Source of the DNA: a bacterium (Candidatus Gribaldobacteria) CG07_land_8_20_14_0_80_33_18
GTDB taxonomy: Bacteria > Patescibacteriota > Minisyncoccia > Minisyncoccales > CG1-02-41-26
Reading direction: 5' to 3'
Assembly (NCBI GenBank): GCA_002779425.1
Contig: PEWP01000054.1
Coordinates: forward strand, 1 to 15,118
DNA: 15,118 nucleotides
How positions within the stretch are numbered: the first letter of the stretch is position 1; every line of letters starts with the position of its first letter. Both the position numbers and the translations under genes were made by a program. This document shows positions 6,013 to 11,021 of this stretch, piece after piece. A model generated the notes under the pieces. That model had not been told where the DNA came from, made no database searches, and saw nothing but the letters and a program-made list of their open reading frames with translations.

Positions 6013-7315
6013 ATTCGCTTGTTACCCTATTAACCTCTTCTATTGTTGTTGTCCCTAGAAGAGTTTTTATTAAACCGTCACAGCGCATTGAAACCATTCC
6101 TTTTTTTTCAGCTATTTTTTTTAAATCAGAAATAGACGGAGATTTCAAAATAAAATTTTCTATTTCGTCATCAACTAAGAAAAACTCATAAATTCCTATC
6201 CTGCCTTTATAACCGGTAAAATTGCAGAATTGGCAACCTGTTGGTTTAGGAATTTTTAAATCCTTATCTAAAGAAGGAATTTTTATTTCTTTTGGTAATA
6301 AGCTGAGCTCTTTTTCCAGCGTTTCTAATTCTTCATTAGTTGGGGAAAGAAACTTTACGCATTTTTTACAAATTTTTCTCACTAATCTTTGGGCAATAGC
6401 AATATTAATAGCCGGGGCAATATTTATGGGTATTTCTCCCAAGGCCTGGAGGCGAGCAACAGTATGGGCCGCGTCATTAGTATGAAGAGTTGTCAAAACT
6501 AAATGGCCGGTGAGAGCTGCTTGAATTGCTGTTTTAGCAGTATCTAAGTCCCTTATTTCTCCAACTAAAATTACATCCGGGTCTTGGCGAACTATTGCTC
6601 TCAGCCCATTGGCAAAATCATATCCCTTTTCCGGCGCTACTTGAGTTTGGGTAATTCCTTCAAGATGATATTCAATTGGGTCTTCAATAGTAATGATTTT
6701 AATTTCTGGATTTTCAAGCCGTTTTAGAATGGCATAGAGAGTTGTAGTTTTTCCAGAGCCGGTTGGTCCGGTCACAATAATCATTCCATTTGGTTTTTTT
6801 ATTTCTTTTTTAAAAATCTCTAACATATCTTCTCTTATCCCTAAATCTTCTATTTCAATTAAACTTTTAGGATTTAAAATTCTTATTACGATTGATTCTC
6901 CATATTGAGACGGCAAAACCGAAACCCTTGTTTCAATCTCTTCAGTTTTATTATTAGTTCCGCTTTCAGCGGGACTAACTAGAATACTGAATCTGCCATC
7001 TTGGGCTTTATCAATAATATTTAATTTAAGTCCGCTTAATAGTTTAATTCTTGATAGCAGAATTTGATAAATTCTTTGGTCTAAAATCACAACTTCATGG
7101 AGTATTCCGTCAATTCTCACTCTAATTTTTATTCCTTCTTCTTCGGGCTCAATATGAATATCAGAAGCATCAAGAATAATTGAACCGCCTAAAATAATCT
7201 CAATTGTTTTTGTTATTTCTTGATTAAATGATTTAATAATTTCTTCTTTAAAAGCTAAAATATTTTTAATAATAGCCCTTTTTATTTTTACTTGCCCAGT
7301 AATTTTTTCTGCCAT
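6011..7315 (-). CDS. pilB: GspE/PilB-family type IV pilus assembly ATPase, short form
   Basis: A hexameric secretion-type ATPase that powers pilin polymerisation at the inner face of the membrane. At 434 residues it lacks the N-terminal MshEN/N1-type domain of full PilB (about 560 residues) and starts just before the N2 domain (SDIHIEPEEEGIKIRVRIDG). Walker A is GPTGSGKT (183-190), the Asp box TIEDPIEY (209-216), Walker B VILVGEIRD with Glu253, and the His box GHLVLTTLHTNDA (270-282). A tetracysteine zinc site is present: C316-x2-C319 and C361-x2-C364. The motifs favour an assembly rather than a retraction (PilT) ATPase. A loop at about 112-124 between two beta strands is longer than usual and is encoded partly by a palindromic repeat. 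It follows the DHH-like gene by 18 bp, probably in one operon. Confidence 0.93.
   Translation of the reverse strand: MAEKITGQVKIKRAIIKNILAFKEEIIKSFNQEITKTIEIILGGSIILDASDIHIEPEEEGIKIRVRIDGILHEVVILDQRIYQILLSRIKLLSGLKLNIIDKAQDGRFSILVSPAESGTNNKTEEIETRVSVLPSQYGESIVIRILNPKSLIEIEDLGIREDMLEIFKKEIKKPNGMIIVTGPTGSGKTTTLYAILKRLENPEIKIITIEDPIEYHLEGITQTQVAPEKGYDFANGLRAIVRQDPDVILVGEIRDLDTAKTAIQAALTGHLVLTTLHTNDAAHTVARLQALGEIPINIAPAINIAIAQRLVRKICKKCVKFLSPTNEELETLEKELSLLPKEIKIPSLDKDLKIPKPTGCQFCNFTGYKGRIGIYEFFLVDDEIENFILKSPSISDLKKIAEKKGMVSMRCDGLIKTLLGTTTIEEVNRVTSE
6954..6978. repeat. 25-bp palindromic element inside pilB
   Basis: TTAGTTCCGC (6954-6963) and GCGGGACTAA (6969-6978) are inverted copies with one wobble or mismatch position around the loop TTTCA. 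It encodes residues around LVSPAESGTN, an extra loop relative to the compact GspE/PilB beta hairpin, so it looks like an in-frame palindromic insertion. Confidence 0.55.
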
Positions 7316-7317
7316 AA

Positions 7318-7339
7318 TTAACGCTTCGCTATATTAAAC
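7318..7339. repeat. Intergenic copy of a TATAGCGAAGCG...GTTAA element
   Basis: On the minus strand the 18-bp gap between the DHH-like gene and pilB reads TATAGCGAAGCGTTAA. The same core, with extra GCG units, occurs twice in the histidine kinase gene (13337-13408), and a variant precedes the DHH-like gene (8249-8268). This suggests a short dispersed repeat family. Confidence 0.45.
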
Positions 7340-8248
7340 AAAATTTATTATTTCATTTTTTATTTTTTCTAAATTATTTTCCTTAATTTCAAAAAGAATC
7401 CCTTTTCCTTTCCGAGCTTGAACTCCTTTTAAATTTTCTAATATTTTTAAGAGTTTATTCTCGTCTTCAGAATAAAAAACTCCTTTTGTTGACGGGGTAG
7501 AGTGATGATTTGGATAAAGAATCAAAAAATTTCCCAAAGCTAAATTAGTTTTTAATTGTTTTAAAGAATAAGGTAAATCTGCAGGTTTTGAGTTGGTCTC
7601 AAAAAAATCCTCTTCTTTTAAAATAACTGAAACGATATTTTTTTCTTTATTAAAATTAATTTTATCTAAAACTTTGTTAAACAATTGAAAAGCAGTCAAG
7701 GAAGTAAAAATTTTTTCTAAAAGTGTTTCCAAAAGTTCAAAAACTATTTCCGGAAGCGAGCAATTTTTAATTAAATTAATTTCACCAAAATTTTCATTGT
7801 TGATTTGATTGTCAATATTAATAACAGGTGTTATTTGAGGGATGTCTTTGTTTTGTTTTACTCCTAAGGTAATTAAAAGTTCTGATGGAGAATTATCAGC
7901 AATTTGTTTAAAAGAAATATTGTCTTTTTTCAAAACGCCATTTTTAGTTTTAAAATAGAGGTTTAATCTATTATCTGTTTTTTCATAAAAAACCTGCGAA
8001 ATTTTCGTTTCTTCTTTAATTGATATTAGAGAATCAAAAGAGATTGACGAGGATTCTTTTTCTATTAAAAATTGAAATTTTTCTGGGATTTTTTCAATGA
8101 TTAAATTTACTTTTTCCTTTAATTCTTTTAAACTATAAAAAAGAGCTAAAGAAGCGCAAAAAGAATCTATTTTTAAGTCCTGGCAAGGGAAAATAGCAAT
8201 ATTTTTAGCTTCTTTGATGAGTTTTTTTGCTTTTTGGTAATTTTTCAT
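7334..8248 (-). CDS. DHH-phosphoesterase-like protein with lost catalytic motifs
   Basis: A 304-residue protein with the architecture of NrnA/RecJ-like DHH phosphoesterases but probably no activity. The N-terminal IAIFPCQDLKIDSFCASLALFY (about 17-38, quoted in two parts here: IAIFPCQDLK and IDSFCASLALFY) aligns by eye with the family's HxxPDxDxxxSxxAL motif, yet the key His and the first Asp are replaced. The segment PVINIDNQINNENFGEIN (141-158) aligns with NIDHHxxNxxFGxxN, with the DHH triad changed to Asp146-Asn147-Gln148. SLPEIVFELLETL follows where the family has its SSTAE-type helix. The C-terminal GVQARKGKG is also reminiscent of the DHHA1 region. It may act as a binding or scaffold protein. 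It lies 18 bp upstream of pilB in the same direction; whether it has a pilus role is unknown. No Shine-Dalgarno precedes the start; a weak TTGACT lies at 8310-8305 on the minus strand. Confidence 0.6.
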   Translation of the reverse strand: MKNYQKAKKLIKEAKNIAIFPCQDLKIDSFCASLALFYSLKELKEKVNLIIEKIPEKFQFLIEKESSSISFDSLISIKEETKISQVFYEKTDNRLNLYFKTKNGVLKKDNISFKQIADNSPSELLITLGVKQNKDIPQITPVINIDNQINNENFGEINLIKNCSLPEIVFELLETLLEKIFTSLTAFQLFNKVLDKINFNKEKNIVSVILKEEDFFETNSKPADLPYSLKQLKTNLALGNFLILYPNHHSTPSTKGVFYSEDENKLLKILENLKGVQARKGKGILFEIKENNLEKIKNEIINFV

Positions 8249-8268
8249 AATGACGCTGCGCTATGTTA
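8249..8268. repeat. Variant GCG-rich element before the DHH-like gene
   Basis: On the minus strand this reads AACATAGCGCAGCGTCATT, immediately upstream of the start codon at 8248. It shares the ATAGCG-AGCGT core with the elements at 7318-7339 and 13337-13408. It occupies the position where a ribosome binding site would be expected. Confidence 0.35.
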
Positions 8269-8318
8269 AAGTATCATTCCTAAATTAACTTAAATTTGGG
8301 CTAAAGTCAACCAATAAA

Positions 8319-8780
8319 ATGAATTATATTACTTTTAATTCTATCCAAACAAAAAAAATGGGGCGAAAAATTGCCCAAGAAATTTTAAAAAGACCTTTAG
8401 ACAAGAAGGCGATTGTTATTGGATTAATAGGGGATTTAGGAGGAGGGAAAACTACTTTCCTCCAAGGTTTTGCCAAAGGATTAAGAATCAAAAACAAAAT
8501 TTTAAGCCCTACCTTTGTTTTAATGAAAAAATTTAAAATTCGCGAAAATTCGCACTCAAATTCGTATAAATTTGCGACTTTCTATCACCTTGATTGTTAT
8601 AGAATCAAAAAGCCAAAAGAGATTTTAGGAATAGGGTTTGAGGAAATTATCAAAAATCCCCATAATATTGTGGTTATTGAATGGGCAGATAGAATTAAAA
8701 AAATACTTCCTAAAGAAAGTCTAATTATAAGATTTAAATTTATAAACCAAAATACTCGTAAAATACTGTTCAACCCCTAA
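8319..8780 (+). CDS. tsaE: tRNA threonylcarbamoyladenosine biosynthesis ATPase TsaE
   Basis: The ATPase that cycles the TsaB-TsaD complex during synthesis of t6A37 on ANN-decoding tRNAs. The 153-residue length is standard. Walker A is GDLGGGKT (38-45; the usual form is GDLGAGKT), followed by SPTF (63-66), FYHLDCYR (88-95) and VIEWADR (119-125), all family hallmarks in order. Between SPTFVLMKKF and FYHLDCYR there is a loop of extra residues (about 73-86, KIRENSHSNSYKFA) encoded by a repetitive AAATTCG-rich stretch. It is divergent from the DHH-like gene with a 70-bp gap. No Shine-Dalgarno and no strong promoter is evident. TsaB, TsaD and TsaC are not in the window. Confidence 0.95.
   Translation: MNYITFNSIQTKKMGRKIAQEILKRPLDKKAIVIGLIGDLGGGKTTFLQGFAKGLRIKNKILSPTFVLMKKFKIRENSHSNSYKFATFYHLDCYRIKKPKEILGIGFEEIIKNPHNIVVIEWADRIKKILPKESLIIRFKFINQNTRKILFNP
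8537..8577. repeat. AAATTCG-rich repetitive insertion inside tsaE
   Basis: Three variants of AAATTCG(C/T) occur close together, and TCGCA near 8550 is inverted-repeated as TGCGA near 8575, with inner AATT/AATT pairing. The stretch encodes a loop absent from compact TsaE proteins, so it may be a palindromic micro-insertion. Confidence 0.4.
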
Positions 8781-8801
8781 GAACATCTGTCCTAATCTTT
8801 G

Positions 8802-8814
8802 GAGATCGGATCTC
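8802..8814. promoter_or_regulatory. 13-bp palindrome upstream of the esterase promoter
   Basis: GAGATC-G-GATCTC is a perfect inverted repeat located about 19 bp upstream of the -35 box at 8833. No T-run follows, so it is not a terminator for tsaE. It could be an operator for the esterase gene or another dispersed palindrome. Confidence 0.35.
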
Positions 8815-8832
8815 GAAAATTTGCCTCTCCAC

Positions 8833-8861
8833 TTGATTTTTTAAGAAAAAAGTGGTATAAT
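8833..8861 (+). promoter_or_regulatory. Extended -10 promoter of the esterase gene
   Basis: TTGATT (8833-8838), a 17-bp spacer ending in TGG, and a perfect TATAAT (8856-8861) form an extended -10 promoter. The predicted start near 8868 gives a leader of about 36 nt containing the strong ribosome binding site. Confidence 0.75.
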
Positions 8862-8888
8862 TCTTTTTAGATATTTAAAAACTTAATA

Positions 8889-8896
8889 GGGGAGGA
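8889..8896 (+). promoter_or_regulatory. Strong Shine-Dalgarno sequence of the esterase gene
   Basis: GGGGAGGA ends 7 nt before the ATG at 8904. It is the only strong Shine-Dalgarno sequence in the window; the other starts have none or only weak purine runs. It fixes the esterase start. Confidence 0.8.
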
Positions 8897-8903
8897 AAAT
8901 AAA

Positions 8904-9977
8904 ATGAGAAAAATTTTGATTTTTCTTTTTTTGGTTTTAATTGGAGCTGAATCAGCCAGTGGATGCTGGAAAAATTGGGAGATTAAGAGAGATAAAATTG
9001 TTTCTTCTGCTCTAAAGGGTAATAAATTAAATGACCCGGAAACCCGAGGTTTAGTGATTTTTCTACCGCCTGGATATAAGAACCTGCCTCGGCAGAACCT
9101 TGATTCCTCGCTAACGCTCGGAAATAAGACAAGTAAAAAATATTATCCAACTATTTATTTTTTACATGGTTTTGAGGAAAACCAGGAAACCTATCTGAAA
9201 ATATTAGGAGAAAAGAATGTAATTAATTTTTTAGGTTGGTTGAGTTTTTTAGGAGATTTGAAAGAGACAATAATTGTTATTCCGGATGCCTCTAATAAAT
9301 ACAAAGGAAGTTGGTATACAAATTCAGACGTAGGAGATTATGAGGATTATCTTAAAGAGGTGATAGAATTTATTGACAAGAATTATCGGACTATCCCTCG
9401 AGAAGAATGCCGAAGTATTTTCGGTTTTTCCATGGGAGGATACGGGGCGCTAATGCTTTCTATGAAAACAGAGCTTTTCTCAAAAGTAGCAGCTCTTTCT
9501 GCTCCCTTGGATTTCCAAGTGATAAGAGAAACTATCGCATTAAGGGTGATTGGAGAAAATCCTGGAAAGATTAAAGAACCACAGGGCGCAGATACGTTTA
9601 CCCGAATTATCTATGCGATGAGTACTGTTTTTTCTTCTAACGAGACGCCTCCTTATTTCTGCGATTTTTATTTTGAATATCCAACTGGCGAAATAAAAAA
9701 AGATGTCTGGGATAAATGGGAAGAGAAAAATCCGGCTAACCTAATTGAAAAATATAAATCAAGATTAAATAAGTTAAAGATTTATATTGATAACGCGGTT
9801 AATGATGAACTTGGATTATTCCCAGCAGTTGAAAGTTTTCACCAAAAACTTTTAGAACTTGGGATAGTCCATCAATACAAGGTTTTTAAAAGTCCCCATG
9901 GGAGAGAGGGAGAAAATATTAGCCAGCAAGTACTTAAAAGATTTGTTGAGGCGATAAAGTTCCTTTCAAAGGAATGA
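8904..9977 (+). CDS. Secreted putative esterase (enterochelin esterase/esterase D-like alpha/beta hydrolase)
   Basis: A 357-residue alpha/beta hydrolase of the putative-esterase (PF00756-like) group, probably exported. Residues 1-20 form a signal peptide (MRK, then a hydrophobic core to IGAESASG), with Cys21 in a lipobox-like ASGC context, so a lipoprotein anchor is possible. YPTIYFLHG (81-89) is the oxyanion-side strand. The nucleophile elbow is GFSMGGYG (Ser176), followed by ALMLSMKTELFSKVAALSAP, typical of the family. Likely acid and base are Asp301 (IDNAVNDELG) and His332 (SPHGREGEN). The substrate cannot be inferred. Residues about 59-76 form an extra loop rich in repeat-encoded sequence just before the first core strand. 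It is a single-gene unit with its own promoter, strong Shine-Dalgarno sequence and terminator, which suggests higher expression than its neighbours. Confidence 0.85.
   Translation: MRKILIFLFLVLIGAESASGCWKNWEIKRDKIVSSALKGNKLNDPETRGLVIFLPPGYKNLPRQNLDSSLTLGNKTSKKYYPTIYFLHGFEENQETYLKILGEKNVINFLGWLSFLGDLKETIIVIPDASNKYKGSWYTNSDVGDYEDYLKEVIEFIDKNYRTIPREECRSIFGFSMGGYGALMLSMKTELFSKVAALSAPLDFQVIRETIALRVIGENPGKIKEPQGADTFTRIIYAMSTVFSSNETPPYFCDFYFEYPTGEIKKDVWDKWEEKNPANLIEKYKSRLNKLKIYIDNAVNDELGLFPAVESFHQKLLELGIVHQYKVFKSPHGREGENISQQVLKRFVEAIKFLSKE
9084..9123. repeat. Pair of GC-rich palindromes inside the esterase gene
   Basis: CTGCC-TC-GGCAG (9084-9095) is a perfect hairpin. TTCCTCGCTAACGCTCGGAA (9104-9123) is an interrupted palindrome. 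Together they encode the extra loop near residues 61-74, between the GYKN and YYPTIYFLHG segments that are nearly adjacent in compact family members. Confidence 0.45.
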
Positions 9978-9986
9978 AAATAAAAT

Positions 9987-10036
9987 AGCCCTGAACTAAG
10001 CAAGTTAGGATAAAATACTTGGTTCAGGGCTTTTTT
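9987..10036 (+). terminator. Rho-independent terminator after the esterase gene
   Basis: A 14-bp stem (9987-10000 with 10018-10031, one G-T wobble) closes a 17-nt loop and runs into six T (10031-10036). It begins 9 bp after the esterase stop codon. Confidence 0.9.
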
Positions 10037-10053
10037 AATTCTTTAAGACAAGA

Positions 10054-10059
10054 TATTAT
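10054..10059 (+). promoter_or_regulatory. Possible -10 box for a leaderless 5'-nuclease mRNA
   Basis: TATTAT ends 6 nt before the ATG at 10066, right after a terminator, where a new promoter is needed. No good -35 box is visible (the T-run of the terminator occupies that position), so the call is weak. Confidence 0.3.
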
Positions 10060-10065
10060 ATAGTA

Positions 10066-10971
10066 ATGGAAGAGCAGAAAAAATTGATTATTATTGATAG
10101 TAATTCTCTAATTCATCGGGCCTTTCACGCTTTACCTCCTTTAACCACCAGAAAAGGAGAATTAATAAATGCTGTTTACGGATTTTGTTTAGTTTTTCTA
10201 AAAATTTTAAGAGAGCTTCAACCAGATTATGTAGTAGCAACTTTTGATTTTCCCGGTCCAACTATTCGCCATAAAGAATTTAAAGAATATAAAGCGAAAA
10301 GGCCAAAAGCGCCAGCCGAGCTTTATTCACAGATTCCAAAAGTAAAAGAGATTTTAAAAGCATTTAATGTTAATTTTCTTGAAAAACAAGGTTTTGAAGC
10401 AGATGATTTAATTGCTACTATCTGCCAAAAAACTCAAAAACAACAAATTTTCCCAGAAATTCAAATTTATATTTTGACCGGCGATAGTGATGCTTGCCAA
10501 CTTATTAATAAAAATATCAAAATTTATACTTTAGGCAGAAGAATAAAAGAAGAGATAATTTATGATGAGAACAAAATAAAAGAAAAATTCGGGCTTTTAC
10601 CCAGCCAAATGAATGATTTTAAAGCCCTCGCCGGCGACCCCTCGGATAATATTCCCGGCGCTACCGGTATAGGTAAGAAAACTGCTATTGAGTTATTAAA
10701 AAATTTTGAAAGTTTAGAAAATCTTTATAAAAAAATAGAAAAAGGAGAAACCGAAAAATTGAGACCCAGAATTTTAGACATATTAATAAAAAATAAGGAA
10801 CAAGTTTTTCTTTCCAGACAGTTAGTTCAAGCAAGATTTGATGTGCCGATTGATTTCGAAATTGATAATTATAAATTTGCCAATTTTGATTCTCAAACAG
10901 TAAAAAAAATTTTTGAAGATTTTGGTTTCCGAAGTTTAATAGCTCGAATACCGAATGAAAAAAAGAATTAG
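10066..10971 (+). CDS. Free-standing 5'-3' exonuclease / flap endonuclease (DNA polymerase I N-terminal domain type)
   Basis: A structure-specific 5' nuclease that would remove RNA primers and flaps during Okazaki maturation and repair. The 301 residues cover exactly the N-terminal domain of DNA polymerase I and end at the usual domain boundary (FEDFGFRSLIARI); the next gene is unrelated, so no polymerase domain is fused here. The metal-binding carboxylates are all present: Asp11 (IIIDSNSLIHRAF), Asp61 (TFDFPG), Glu111/Asp113/Asp114 (FEADDLIA), Asp140/Asp142 (LTGDSDACQL) and Asp191/Asp194 (LAGDPSDNIPG). RHKEFKEYKAKRP (68-80) is the helical-arch region, and GATGIGKKTA (198-207) the helix-three-turn-helix. 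It may work with a separately encoded polymerase A. The gene follows the esterase terminator and appears to be leaderless or non-Shine-Dalgarno. Confidence 0.93.
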   Translation: MEEQKKLIIIDSNSLIHRAFHALPPLTTRKGELINAVYGFCLVFLKILRELQPDYVVATFDFPGPTIRHKEFKEYKAKRPKAPAELYSQIPKVKEILKAFNVNFLEKQGFEADDLIATICQKTQKQQIFPEIQIYILTGDSDACQLINKNIKIYTLGRRIKEEIIYDENKIKEKFGLLPSQMNDFKALAGDPSDNIPGATGIGKKTAIELLKNFESLENLYKKIEKGETEKLRPRILDILIKNKEQVFLSRQLVQARFDVPIDFEIDNYKFANFDSQTVKKIFEDFGFRSLIARIPNEKKN

Positions 10972-10991
10972 AGAAAAAACTTAAAGAGAGT

Positions 10992-11006
10992 TATAATTTA
11001 TATAAT
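10992..11006 (+). promoter_or_regulatory. Possible -10 boxes for the sensory operon
   Basis: Two perfect TATAAT hexamers lie at 10992-10997 and 11001-11006, upstream of the ATG at 11022 and after the 5'-nuclease stop (10971). Neither has a convincing -35 box, and AT-rich gaps yield TATAAT by chance, so either could be used or neither. Confidence 0.35.
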
Positions 11007-11021
11007 ATATAAATAGAAATT

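Noticed and set aside
6222..6485. Plus-strand ORF of 87 codons
   Set aside because: Antisense shadow of the pilB zinc-site and His-box region, with no independent signals.
3997..9977. Alternative genetic code with TGA as glycine (as in Gracilibacteria/SR1)
   Set aside because: TGA functions as the natural stop of yebC (in the ATGA overlap with ruvC) and of the esterase, and no conserved Gly position is encoded by TGA.
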